Shown in pieces: positions 56,217 through 64,000 of a stretch of 64,000 bases of DNA (positions are counted from its first letter, which is position 1; each line of letters starts with the position of its first letter). The position numbers were made by a program, and so were the translations under genes. This DNA comes from Bizionia paragorgiae (GTDB lineage: Bacteria; Bacteroidota; Bacteroidia; Flavobacteriales; Flavobacteriaceae): contig NZ_FNQK01000006.1 of NCBI RefSeq assembly GCF_900107625.1, positions 124,001 to 188,000 of the forward strand, in the 5' to 3' direction. A model generated the notes under the pieces. The model was not told where the DNA came from. It made no database searches and saw only the letters and a list, made by a program, of their open reading frames with translations.

Positions 56217-56705
56217 TTAAATAAGCCCTTCACTTTTTACTTTTTCAATCACTTTTATTAATTCATCTTCCTTTTGGCTACCAATTACAAATGTTTTACC
56301 AGTTTTAAGGGTGATTGCTAAACCTTTGTTTCCTTTGGTATTATATACCGTGCCATAGTCGGTGCCCCAACGGATACCCCAGCCACCAACAAAGCCGTAA
56401 TTAATGATCTCCACGTTCTCAATATCCTTCCATGCTGTGTGTTTTTTAACGAACGGTATGTAGTGCATATGTATGCCTTGAGAATTGATCTCAGTTTTTA
56501 AAGTGAGGGTTAAAAATAAAGCGATAAGTAGCACTATAACGATAGTATAGATCGCTAAGCCTGTCATTGATAACGATGAATCACTGTAGGTTTTGTTTTG
56601 AATTAATTGTTGGTATAGGCCTACGATTGAGGGAATTCCAACACCAATTAAAAGCAGCCATAACCACCATTGAGTAAACTTTTGTTGTTCTTTAAATGCT
56701 ATCAT
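56217..56705 (-). CDS. Membrane protein with a bacterial PH-like C-terminal domain
   Basis: 162 residues. Two transmembrane helices (about 12-32 and 48-70) are followed by a C-terminal beta-rich part (TEINSQGIHMHYIPFVKKHTAWKDIENVEII then GLAITLKTGKTFVIGSQKEDELIKVI), the strand pattern of bacterial PH-like domains in similar small proteins. Function is unknown. It is separate from its neighbours, with gaps of 128 and 46 bases. Confidence 0.6.
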   Translation of the reverse strand: MIAFKEQQKFTQWWLWLLLIGVGIPSIVGLYQQLIQNKTYSDSSLSMTGLAIYTIVIVLLIALFLTLTLKTEINSQGIHMHYIPFVKKHTAWKDIENVEIINYGFVGGWGIRWGTDYGTVYNTKGNKGLAITLKTGKTFVIGSQKEDELIKVIEKVKSEGLI

Positions 56706-56751
56706 TGTACTCTTTTAGTCTCTAATATAAAGGTATTCTATGAATTAGTAA

Positions 56752-57045
56752 TCACTTGACTTTACTTTTTAGGTAATGTAATAGAAGTAATGCCAAGCCA
56801 CCTGCTATGAGCGACACCGTACAATTTAGAATAAATAAAGAAATGGAAACACTATGCTCACTAACAATTGCTTGCGGGTTAAAACCCAAGCGCCCGAAAC
56901 TTTTAATAAATAGGATACTACCAAAAACTCCGGCGATAGTATTGCCGATTAAACCAAAGGAATACTTTTTATTTAAAGCAGCAAAACTGTTGGCACCAAT
57001 GATGCCAAATACGATACTGATTAAAGAAATTAGAGTTGCGGTCAT
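56752..57045 (-). CDS. Small membrane protein downstream of cydB
   Basis: 97 residues with three hydrophobic helices rich in Gly (IVFGIIGANSFAAL, GLIGNTIAGVFGSILF, LFILNCTVSLIAGGLALLLL). The Gly-rich small-helix pattern resembles GlsB/YeaQ-type stress proteins, but the match is weak. It follows cydB by 19 bases on the same strand, so a link to cytochrome bd is possible; it is too long and has too many helices to be CydX. Confidence 0.6.
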   Translation of the reverse strand: MTATLISLISIVFGIIGANSFAALNKKYSFGLIGNTIAGVFGSILFIKSFGRLGFNPQAIVSEHSVSISLFILNCTVSLIAGGLALLLLHYLKSKVK

Positions 57046-57064
57046 AATAACAAAGAATGTTTAA

Positions 57065-58138
57065 TTAGTGGCCGTAATCCATATCATCAATTTTACCTTT
57101 CATTAGTCTTTTTTGAACAATAAAATACACTAATAATAAAATTAACCCGATTACTCCCCAACCAGAAGCAACGGATAATCCATAATTGGAGGCCGATGTA
57201 TTATAAATCGTTAACGCGGGATGTATGCTATTGGTGGAAGGTAAAATAACAGGGAATAATGAGGCTAACGAAGAGGTGATTCCTCCAAAAATAATAAGTG
57301 TTGAAAAGGTAAATGGAATGGTGTCATTTTTAAATCTTGAAATAAAAAAAGTACCAATAATTCCAGTTAAATAAATCAAAGGGAAAATTAGGAGGTAAGG
57401 TCTATCTGAAAAATTGGCAAAAGATTGTGGGTTGATTGTTTTCCAGCTAATTAAAGATATGATAGTTAGTAGTACAAGCACACCGTTTAATCGAAAGGCA
57501 ACGGTCTTTAGTTTTTTATTAATAGAAGAATTTGTTTTAAGCACAATCCAATTGGCACCGTGAATCGCTAAAGTTACAACGCTTATAAACCCAATAATTA
57601 AAGTAAACCAATCGATTACTCCTGGGTGAGTGGTTAGCGGACTAAAGCTTGCGTCCCAAAGTGGTAAGAAAAAATAATGTGGTTCGTGAATGGACGTGCC
57701 ATTTTCGAAACCGCCAAGGTTAACACCTCTCACAATATTACCTAGAGCGATTCCGAAAAACAATGCTAATAATAAGCTTGAGACTCCAAAAGAGGTGTCC
57801 CAAATATCTTTCCACATTTGGAAGTTAAACTGACTTCTAAACTCTAGGCCTATAGCGCGGAAAATAATAAGCCATAAAACTAATATTAAGGGTAAGTAAA
57901 AGCCGCTAAATACCGAAGCGTAGAAAGTGGGGAAGGCCATAAATAAGAGTCCCCCGGCAGCAACGAGCCACACTTCATTAGAGTCCCAAAACAAGCCTGC
58001 AGATTTAGCTATGACTTCTTTATCTTTTTCCTTTTTAGCATAAAATAAGTGAATAATACCTGTTCCAAAGTCGTAGCCATCTAAAATAAAAAAGACGACT
58101 AAAATAAGAGCTATGATAATAAACCAGAAAAGTTCCAT
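57065..58138 (-). CDS. cydB: Cytochrome d ubiquinol oxidase subunit II CydB
   Basis: 357 residues with eight to nine transmembrane helices. The N-terminus WFIIIALILVVFFILDGYDFGTGIIHL is the usual CydB start, with the conserved DGYDFG. With CydA it forms the high-affinity terminal oxidase that reduces oxygen with quinol without pumping protons. It follows cydA by 2 bases, so the operon is certain. Confidence 0.97.
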   Translation of the reverse strand: MELFWFIIIALILVVFFILDGYDFGTGIIHLFYAKKEKDKEVIAKSAGLFWDSNEVWLVAAGGLLFMAFPTFYASVFSGFYLPLILVLWLIIFRAIGLEFRSQFNFQMWKDIWDTSFGVSSLLLALFFGIALGNIVRGVNLGGFENGTSIHEPHYFFLPLWDASFSPLTTHPGVIDWFTLIIGFISVVTLAIHGANWIVLKTNSSINKKLKTVAFRLNGVLVLLTIISLISWKTINPQSFANFSDRPYLLIFPLIYLTGIIGTFFISRFKNDTIPFTFSTLIIFGGITSSLASLFPVILPSTNSIHPALTIYNTSASNYGLSVASGWGVIGLILLLVYFIVQKRLMKGKIDDMDYGH

Positions 58139-58140
58139 AA

Positions 58141-59472
58141 TTAATGAGTTTGAGATTTAGGGCCTTGATGGATTGTTTTGCCTACCAATACTAAAAATAA
58201 AAGACCGAGTAGCATATATAATGCAACAAATCCTAATAGAGTAAATAAGGTATTCCCCGAAGACACGTTTGGAGAAATGCCTTCACTCGTTCTTAATAAG
58301 CCGTAAACTAAATAAGGTTGACGGCCTAATTCGGCGGTATACCAACCCGTAAGGTTTGCGATATAAGGAAAGGGTACCATAAACATAATGGCCCATAGAA
58401 TACCGTTCATGGTATATAGTTTTTTTCGCCATAAAAAGAAGGCTGCCAAACTCATGAGTCCAATAAAGATGGTTCCTAGTCCAACCATAATGTGATAAGA
58501 ATAATATAAAGCGGGGATGTTGTCTGGTAACTCATCCTCTTCAAATTGATCCATTCCGGCAATTTGCTTGTTCCAGTCTTGGTAGGTTAAAAAACTAAGG
58601 ATATTGGGAACAGCTATTTTATTGTCTAACTTTTTTTCTACCATATTTGGCTGACCGATTAAAACAATTTCGGCTCCTGCTTCTTCGGTTTCAAATATAC
58701 CCTCCATTGCAGCAAAGGCTGCTGGTTGGTATTTAACAACGTTTTTTGCATTCCAATCTCCAGTAGGAAAAGCGACAAGTATGCTAGAAATCAAACCGAA
58801 AATCACCCCAGTTTTTAAAAACAATTTACCAAACTCGACGTTTTTATTTCTTAGAATATAAAATGCTCCTATACTAGCGACTACAAATGCTGAGGTAACT
58901 ACCGATGCTAACTGATTATGTAAAAAGGCTGGTAGCAACCACGGATTGGTAAATAACGCTTTAAAATTAGTTAGTACAAATTTGCCATTTTCTAGTATCT
59001 CATAGCCTACAGGGTGTTGCATCCATGCATTGGTTGCTAGAATAAACCATCCGCTAGCCCAAGATCCTAAAAAGACTAAAACAGCCGTTAGAAAATGAAG
59101 CTTTTGCCCAAGTCGTTTTTCACCAAAAATAAATAGTACCAAAAAGGAAGACTCTAAGAAAAAGGAAAACAAACCTTCCATGGCTAAGGTTTGTCCGATA
59201 ATACTACCAGTAAGTTCGGAGAATTTGGCCCAGTTAGTCCCAAATTGAAATTCCATAGGGATTCCTGTTACCACACCCATAGTAAAATTGATGGCAAAAA
59301 TTTTCATAAAAAATTTGGCAGCATCATTATATTTCTCAACTTTTTCTCTTAAATACCGCCATTTAAAATAGACAATCATTAAAGAGAGTCCCATTGTTAA
59401 TTGCGGAAAAACGTAATGAAACGTGATAGTGAATGCAAACTGAAGCCTATCATAAAAGATCATATCTTCCAT
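58141..59472 (-). CDS. cydA: Cytochrome d ubiquinol oxidase subunit I CydA
   Basis: 443 residues, the short Q-loop type (E. coli CydA is 522). A conserved His in FAFTITFHYVFPQL fits the heme b595 ligand (His19 in E. coli), and the signature GWYTAELGRQPY is in the C-terminal half. It binds hemes b558, b595 and d and the quinol. cydB follows. The 288-base upstream gap contains a 24-base inverted repeat. Confidence 0.97.
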   Translation of the reverse strand: MEDMIFYDRLQFAFTITFHYVFPQLTMGLSLMIVYFKWRYLREKVEKYNDAAKFFMKIFAINFTMGVVTGIPMEFQFGTNWAKFSELTGSIIGQTLAMEGLFSFFLESSFLVLFIFGEKRLGQKLHFLTAVLVFLGSWASGWFILATNAWMQHPVGYEILENGKFVLTNFKALFTNPWLLPAFLHNQLASVVTSAFVVASIGAFYILRNKNVEFGKLFLKTGVIFGLISSILVAFPTGDWNAKNVVKYQPAAFAAMEGIFETEEAGAEIVLIGQPNMVEKKLDNKIAVPNILSFLTYQDWNKQIAGMDQFEEDELPDNIPALYYSYHIMVGLGTIFIGLMSLAAFFLWRKKLYTMNGILWAIMFMVPFPYIANLTGWYTAELGRQPYLVYGLLRTSEGISPNVSSGNTLFTLLGFVALYMLLGLLFLVLVGKTIHQGPKSQTH

Positions 59473-59622
59473 AGAAAAGAATAAATTGAGAGTTTATTAT
59501 ATTGATTATTAATACAAAATATATACTATTAGGATATTGTTTTAGGTGTGTTTTAAGTGGTATTTATAAATGTCAGAAAACACTCGTATAAATTTAGTGA
59601 TTAATTTTATAAAACAATTCTA

Positions 59623-59646
59623 TAACAATAGGAAATAGTATTGTTA
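59623..59646. promoter_or_regulatory. Inverted repeat upstream of cydA
   Basis: TAACAATA (59623-59630), spacer GGAAATAG, TATTGTTA (59639-59646). It lies about 150 bases upstream of the cydA start (minus strand), inside a 288-base gap otherwise without a feature I can support. Confidence 0.4.
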
Positions 59647-59760
59647 GGTAAGATAACGGGTGTTACCGAAAAGCTATTAGTCTCAACTGTTTTAAGAGCT
59701 GTAAACTCAATCAACCTGTCGCTTTAACACTTATTGTAAGGTAAAAAATTGTGTTAAGAT

Positions 59761-61314
59761 TTAAAAAGTGGTGTGTTGGTAGGCACCACTATCGGGAGAT
59801 GTTGTTCTATCGATACCTGAAACATCTAAAGGAACTTGATTTGCAAAAAATGAATTTCCTAAGCCCTTAGCTGCCGAATCCTCATTAATATTAAAATCGT
59901 TTTCCGTTACATTTTTAAAGTTAGGAGATTGGTTAAAAATAATCCCTTCGTAATGTGTAGCGTCGTTAAAATTATAATTAGAACCAGAATAATTGTTATT
60001 TGAATTATCAAACCGCAGTAGGGAATTGGTGAATTTGAAGTTAAAATCAATTGAAGCATCAAATATTTCATCAATTAGGAATTCGGGATTATCATTTCCG
60101 TAAACAATACAGTTATTAAAATTAGCTTCGGTAAGCTCGTATAAAAAGGCTGTGTTTGAAGCGTCCATAACAAAGTTGTTAATTAACAGAGCCGGGAATT
60201 GTCTAAAACTATTACTCCAATAATTAGCAATTGTAGAATGTGTGAAATTATATTTTCCGCCTTGCGTTAAGGCTAATGACACTTGTCCTGAATTATTTAT
60301 AACCACATTCTCTCCGGTTATAGAGGTGTTTCTTGCGAGTACACCATAATTACTAGAGTTGTAAATTTTAGTGTTGCTTAGTGTTAATTTGTCGCTAGGT
60401 CCCCCTGGGTTACCATCCACGATAAGTCCGACACCTGCATTTTTTATAGTGGCGTAATTAATTGTGTTATCAGTACTGTTTTGAAATAACCAAATCGATC
60501 CCCATTGTCCCGGAATATCAGAAAACCCCGGTTCTAAACGATCGCCTTCAAAAATAACTTCGTTTTCTAATAACATAGGGTCGGTGCTTAAATCACCATT
60601 AACTTTTAGGGAAGCATTTTCACCAACTATGAGTCCGGAGTTGGCGTGAAAATGCACGCGTGCACCTGGGTTTACTGTAAGTGTCTCTCCATTGGGTACG
60701 GCGGCATAGCCATATATAACATAAGGTTTTTCGTTGGTGAAGCTTAATTCATCTGGTAAAAGTTCACGACCTTGTATATAGGTGTCTATAGACTCTCCGT
60801 TTACATTAAAGGTTAAGGTTTCAACAACGCCTGTAGCACCATCGCGATTAGGGTATATAAATACAGCATCTTTTATTAAGGTCACTAAATCTACACTTTG
60901 ATGGTTCGCACCAGAGTCAAAATCGATTTTATCGGTATATAGAAACTCGTTATTTATTAGTGGGTTAGTAGTTGTATTGTATGTGGTTTCAACAAAAATA
61001 AACAAACTGTCTTTTGCTAGTATTTCAACATTATAAAACGCTTTTCCGGCAGTTCCATCTACATTTAAACGGTAACCAGATGATTCACCACGGTTTAAAC
61101 TAACCGACGGAATCGTTATGTCTTTATTACTGCGATTATAAACTTTTAGGTTATAGGTACTAGATCCAATGTTAGCAAAAATAGTATCTAAATACACCGT
61201 ATCTTTAGAGAACTCCAATTGTCCCGTGCTCGGTTCGAATTCAAAATCTTTACGACAAGAACTCCACAATAATAGAAATCCAAAACAAGCAATAAAATAA
61301 AAGGTACGTTTCAT
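59761..61314 (-). CDS. Right-handed parallel beta-helix lipoprotein
   Basis: About 517 residues. I place the start at the ATG at 61314 because the signal and lipobox (FLLLWSSC, Cys20) follow it; an upstream in-frame ATG at 61341 would add nine residues. The middle has many repeats of the beta-helix type with short turns of Asn and Gly (NATIKNAGVGLIVDGNPGG, NTKIYNSSNYGVLARNTSITGENVVINNSGQ), a pattern of pectate-lyase-like folds. It lacks visible catalytic residues; probably a surface carbohydrate-related protein. It is a separate transcript upstream of the thioesterase. Confidence 0.75.
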   Translation of the reverse strand: MKRTFYFIACFGFLLLWSSCRKDFEFEPSTGQLEFSKDTVYLDTIFANIGSSTYNLKVYNRSNKDITIPSVSLNRGESSGYRLNVDGTAGKAFYNVEILAKDSLFIFVETTYNTTTNPLINNEFLYTDKIDFDSGANHQSVDLVTLIKDAVFIYPNRDGATGVVETLTFNVNGESIDTYIQGRELLPDELSFTNEKPYVIYGYAAVPNGETLTVNPGARVHFHANSGLIVGENASLKVNGDLSTDPMLLENEVIFEGDRLEPGFSDIPGQWGSIWLFQNSTDNTINYATIKNAGVGLIVDGNPGGPSDKLTLSNTKIYNSSNYGVLARNTSITGENVVINNSGQVSLALTQGGKYNFTHSTIANYWSNSFRQFPALLINNFVMDASNTAFLYELTEANFNNCIVYGNDNPEFLIDEIFDASIDFNFKFTNSLLRFDNSNNNYSGSNYNFNDATHYEGIIFNQSPNFKNVTENDFNINEDSAAKGLGNSFFANQVPLDVSGIDRTTSPDSGAYQHTTF

Positions 61315-61396
61315 AATTGTAAAAATAGTAGGACGGTTCACTTTAAGCGTCTAAAATATAACTTTTGATATACTAATTTAGTATGACTATCCCTTT

Positions 61397-61786
61397 TTAA
61401 ATAAATATATTTTTGACTTCAGGAATGATACGCGTAGGGTGTTGGGTTTGCGCATTCATAAAACACCATTTGGTTTCCGATTTAGCAATGAGCTCTTGTG
61501 TGTTTTTATTATACATTTCTACAACGCGTAACGAGGTTATTGAAGTAGAATCTATAATAAAGGTTTTAATCGTGATGACATCATTTAAAACAGCAGCTTT
61601 TTTATAGTCTATTGTGTGGGACATAAGTACCCAAAAATAGTTGTCTCTAACCGTTTGAGGAGCTGCTTTTTCCCAGTGTACCATAGCAATATCGTTTACC
61701 CATTGTACATAAACCACATTATTTACGTGGTTTAGAGCGTCCAAATCATTTTTAGTAACGGTAATATCGTATTCAAAGGTTTTCAT
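61397..61786 (-). CDS. Acyl-CoA thioesterase, 4HBT family
   Basis: 129 residues, hot-dog fold. The family signature NDLDALNHVNNVVYVQW (13-29) holds the catalytic Asp. A second 4HBT protein is at 3917-4321; the two share fold but little sequence. It sits between the beta-helix lipoprotein and the glutaminyl cyclase, with a 34-base gap to the latter on the same strand. Confidence 0.88.
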   Translation of the reverse strand: MKTFEYDITVTKNDLDALNHVNNVVYVQWVNDIAMVHWEKAAPQTVRDNYFWVLMSHTIDYKKAAVLNDVITIKTFIIDSTSITSLRVVEMYNKNTQELIAKSETKWCFMNAQTQHPTRIIPEVKNIFI

Positions 61787-61820
61787 GTCGTTTCTATTAT
61801 GCTAAAGGTAGCGGTATTGT

Positions 61821-62852
61821 TTATTTCTCGGTAATTCTTACTTCAAATAATTTGTCCCAACGTTTTCCTGTAACAAAGATAGTTTCGGTATCTGGGTTGT
61901 AGGCAATACCGTTTAGGACATCTAAACCTTGATGTTGAGTCACTAATTTTTTTAAAGGAGAGAAATCGATTACGGCTTCTGTTGCACCGTTTTTAGGATT
62001 GATAATAACAACTCCATCTTTTTGGTAGATGTTAGCGTAGATTTTACCGTTAATCCATTCCAATTCATTTAGACGACCTATTTTACCTCTATTGGTAAAT
62101 ACTTGAATATGGTCTTCTTCAACTAAGGTATCAGGATTTAAAAGCCAAATGTGAGACGTACCATCGCTTTTGTAAAGCGTTGTGTTGTCATTACACAATC
62201 CCCAACCTTCTTTACTTTCTCCATATTTAAAGCTGCTCTTGCGTTCAAGAGTTTTAGCATCATAGACAAATCCGGTGCCTTCTAACCACGTTAATAGGTA
62301 TACATTATTGTTAAGTACAGTAAGACCTTCACCAAAATATTCTTTTGCTAGAGGTACATTTTTTGTTACGGTTCCTGCTTTATAATCAAGTGTTCTTAAT
62401 TTCGATTCGCCGTATTGTCCTGTACTTTCATAAAGCGTTCCGTTATAAAACTCTAATCCTTGAGTGTACGAGGTGATGTCGTGAGGGTAGGAGTTTACAA
62501 TTTCGTACGATAGAATTTTTGGAGCTGTATCATTTAATACTGATAGTTTCTGAGTTACAGTTTCTGTATCGCCGTCATAAGTAATTGTTGCCTGTAAATC
62601 GTGTTCACCCAATTTAAAGTCTTGAATTAAAGAGCTTGGTTGAATAGGATTTCCATCTAAAGTGTAGCTTACCGATGACACTTTGATGTTTTTAGGGTTT
62701 TTTAGTTTTAACTCTAAGGTTTTTCCTAATTGAATGGCGTTATTTTCGGTATTTGTCTGGATAGAAAAATTATTTTTTTGAGTAGAACTACCACCGCAAG
62801 CGATGAAAAGGCTGCCTAAAAATATGATTGTAAGTACTTTAAATGTTTTCAT
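61821..62852 (-). CDS. Glutaminyl-peptide cyclotransferase (plant-type beta-propeller)
   Basis: 343 residues. Lipobox FIAC (Cys19) predicts a lipoprotein. A small N-terminal beta domain (about 25-105) precedes a beta-propeller region with the QC motifs HDITSYTQGLEF (about 124-135), ESTGQYGESKLR and HQGLDVLNGIAY, as in plant-type glutaminyl cyclases. It forms pyroglutamate at protein N-termini; in Bacteroidota this caps many exported proteins after signal cleavage. It probably works in the periplasm. Confidence 0.9.
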   Translation of the reverse strand: MKTFKVLTIIFLGSLFIACGGSSTQKNNFSIQTNTENNAIQLGKTLELKLKNPKNIKVSSVSYTLDGNPIQPSSLIQDFKLGEHDLQATITYDGDTETVTQKLSVLNDTAPKILSYEIVNSYPHDITSYTQGLEFYNGTLYESTGQYGESKLRTLDYKAGTVTKNVPLAKEYFGEGLTVLNNNVYLLTWLEGTGFVYDAKTLERKSSFKYGESKEGWGLCNDNTTLYKSDGTSHIWLLNPDTLVEEDHIQVFTNRGKIGRLNELEWINGKIYANIYQKDGVVIINPKNGATEAVIDFSPLKKLVTQHQGLDVLNGIAYNPDTETIFVTGKRWDKLFEVRITEK

Positions 62853-62906
62853 TTTTGGTTTCTAATTTTTAGCAAGATATTTATTAAAATTCAGTTAAAA
62901 AAATCA

Positions 62907-62936
62907 TTGCAAAATTATTAAAAGATTGTATATTTG
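62907..62936 (+). promoter_or_regulatory. Promoter of the SRP RNA
   Basis: TTG at 62907-62909, 19-base spacer, then TATATTTG at 62929-62936, a textbook Bacteroidota promoter. The predicted RNA start is about 4 bases later. Confidence 0.75.
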
Positions 62937-62938
62937 CA

Positions 62939-63041
62939 CCGGCAAGTCCTACACAACCAGCTCCTGTTGAATCCTCCAGGTCGGGAACGAAGCAAAGGTA
63001 AATGGTCGTAGCGGTGTGATGTAGGTAGCTTGCCTTTTTTT
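62939..63041 (+). ncRNA. ffs: Signal recognition particle 4.5S-type RNA
   Basis: A hairpin of about 95 bases. The outer stem GGCAAG (62941-62946) pairs with CTTGCC (63029-63034), with a second CCTAC/GTAGG stem inside, followed by a T-run. The apical part has the conserved SRP core: CCAGG-UCG-GGAA-CGA-AGCAAAGG, with the GGAA tetraloop and the symmetric loop AGG/AGCA bound by Ffh. It directs signal-bearing ribosomes to FtsY. The reverse-strand ORF over it (62884-63069) is not a gene. Confidence 0.88.
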
Positions 63042-63080
63042 GTACCCGAAAGTCTCGTAAAATCTTCACTTAAATTATTG

Positions 63081-63088
63081 TATTTTTG
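63081..63088 (+). promoter_or_regulatory. -7 box (TATTTTTG) for the SDR gene
   Basis: TATTTTTG fits TAnnTTTG and ends 24 bases before the ATG of the SDR gene. Confidence 0.45.
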
Positions 63089-63112
63089 GGCCAATAAAAG
63101 TTTAAAATTTAT

Positions 63113-63913
63113 ATGTCTAAAGTAGTTTTAATTACCGGCGGTTCTTCTGGAATAGGAAAATCGATAGGAGAGTATTTAACCGATAAAGGATTTAAAGTCT
63201 ACGGCACAAGCCGAAACCCAGAGCGCTATTCCAATAGTAAGTTTCCCATTATAGCCTTAGATGTCAACCGTCCAGAAACCATCACCTTAGCCATTTCTGA
63301 AATTCTTAAAACAGAAAATCGTATTGATGTGGTGATTAATAATGCCGGAGTTGGTATAACGGGGGCTATTGAAGAAATTCCGAACGAACAAATTCAGCAT
63401 AATTTTGATACCAATGTATTTGGTCCTATAAACGTTATTAAAGCAGTTTTACCTCAAATGCGAAAGCAAAATGGTGGTTTAGTTATTAATATTACATCAA
63501 TTGCAGGTTATATGGGGCTGCCATATCGTGGGGTTTATAGTGCGAGTAAGGGAGCTCTAGAACTTATTACTGAAGCGCTAAGAATGGAGGTGAAAGATTT
63601 TAATATTAAAATGACCAATATAGCTCCTGGTGATTTTGCAACAAACATTGCGGCAGGTCGTTTTCATGCCACTGTAAATCCCAATTCGCCATATACAAAA
63701 TACAAATCCGTACTGAGTGATATTGATGAGCACGTAAATAGTAGTGGAGATCCGATAGCAGTTGCTAAAAAAGTTTTTGAAGTCATTAATACTAAAAACC
63801 CTAAAGTTCATTATAAAGTAGGGGCTTTTATGCAGAAGTTTTCAATTGTATTAAAACGAATTCTACCCGATACGCTTTACGAAAAACTCTTGTTAAATCA
63901 TTATAACTTATAA
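63113..63913 (+). CDS. SDR family oxidoreductase
   Basis: 266 residues, classical SDR. Cofactor motif TGGSSGIG (8-15), NNAG (76-79), catalytic Ser129 and Tyr142-x3-Lys146 in YSASKGALE. The last 40 residues hold a hydrophobic, basic stretch (VGAFMQKFSIVLKRILP). Substrate is unknown; it could act on a steroid, sugar or acyl group. It starts 72 bases after the SRP RNA. Confidence 0.92.
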   Translation: MSKVVLITGGSSGIGKSIGEYLTDKGFKVYGTSRNPERYSNSKFPIIALDVNRPETITLAISEILKTENRIDVVINNAGVGITGAIEEIPNEQIQHNFDTNVFGPINVIKAVLPQMRKQNGGLVINITSIAGYMGLPYRGVYSASKGALELITEALRMEVKDFNIKMTNIAPGDFATNIAAGRFHATVNPNSPYTKYKSVLSDIDEHVNSSGDPIAVAKKVFEVINTKNPKVHYKVGAFMQKFSIVLKRILPDTLYEKLLLNHYNL

Positions 63914-63962
63914 GTGAGTTATGATTCTGATTTATTCATTATTAAAACCAGTGGATAAATTG

Positions 63963-63970
63963 TAAATTTG
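63963..63970 (+). promoter_or_regulatory. -7 box (TAAATTTG) for a gene beyond the window
   Basis: TAAATTTG fits TAnnTTTG. No start codon follows within the remaining 30 bases, so it may drive a gene to the right. Confidence 0.35.
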
Positions 63971-64000
63971 TGAGCATATAAACAAACACAACTAAATTTT

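Noticed and set aside
56752-57045. CydX-like third subunit after cydB
   Set aside because: CydX is about 37 residues with one helix; this protein is 97 residues with three helices. It is annotated only as a small membrane protein.
62884-63069. A 61-residue reverse-strand ORF
   Set aside because: It is antisense to the SRP RNA, which has a promoter, stem and T-run on the plus strand; the ORF has no family resemblance and its composition is that of structured RNA read backwards.

Overview
The window comes from a low-GC member of the Bacteroidota, almost certainly a marine-type Flavobacteriaceae. The evidence is the gene families (a PorD-like DUF4835 protein, DUF6913, DUF6503, DUF5686, the YtxJ bacillithiol protein, a type IX secretion C-terminal signal), the many lipoproteins, and recurrent Bacteroidota-type -7 promoter boxes (TAnnTTTG) with few Shine-Dalgarno sequences. 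Most of it is ordinary core chromosome. I see no phage, transposase, CRISPR array, tRNA or rRNA.

Layout. 1-4.3 kb: end of a DUF2279 protein, a secreted lysozyme-like protein, an RsmI-like methyltransferase, a tyrosine phosphatase, dnaA and a thioesterase. 4.3-8.0 kb: a reverse-strand run (IMPACT protein, EamA transporter, HAD hydrolase, ribD, LEA14-like lipoprotein). 8.0-12.3 kb: acetyltransferase, prmC, ligA and a polytopic membrane protein preceded by a perfect palindrome. 12.3-14.0 kb: a 5'-nucleotidase split over two genes. 14.1-21.4 kb: a forward housekeeping cluster (DUF6913, dapA, bamD, rpoZ, coaBC, porD-like, recN, fabI). 21.7-29.7 kb: a large T9SS cargo protein, glycosyltransferase, YbbR protein, coaE and a two-component system. 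29.7-38.4 kb: reverse-strand genes (DUF2254, miaA, ion channel, DnaQ/GIY-YIG nuclease, YggS, DUF1015, hydroxyacyl-CoA dehydrogenase, Gfo/Idh oxidoreductase). 38.5-48.4 kb: pcm, DUF1648, DUF5686, smpB, DUF6503, a deoC-phosphatase-deoD operon and clpB. 48.7-50.1 kb: YtxJ and a bile-acid-symporter family protein. 50.2-55.6 kb: fahA and glyA with an inserted module. 55.7-64 kb: small membrane proteins, cydAB, a beta-helix lipoprotein, a thioesterase, a glutaminyl cyclase, the SRP RNA and an SDR oxidoreductase.

The most unusual region is fahA-glyA. About 590 bp spanning the 5' end of fahA, the divergent promoter region and the 5' end of glyA occurs twice in direct orientation (about 51367-51957 and 53983-54571), flanking two lipoprotein genes. 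Decay is reciprocal. The left copy keeps intact fahA and its -7 box but has a dead glyA fragment (start codon lost, six in-frame stops, -7 box broken). The right copy keeps intact glyA and its -7 box but has a dead fahA fragment (start lost, Trp13 to stop, -7 box broken). This is the footprint expected from a single-crossover (Campbell-type) integration or a segmental duplication followed by insertion. The passenger lipoprotein gene with a cysteine-rich tail has a TTAAT pentanucleotide tract in its upstream region.

Other points: the DnaQ/GIY-YIG nuclease appears to start at ATT, because only that start includes the first exonuclease motif; the SRP RNA is present with its own promoter and terminator and is absent from any protein-level view; some genes have -7 boxes so close to the start codon that leaderless transcripts are predicted; and several intergenic inverted repeats lack U-tracts. 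Similarity calls rest on recognised motifs and remembered families, not on searches.
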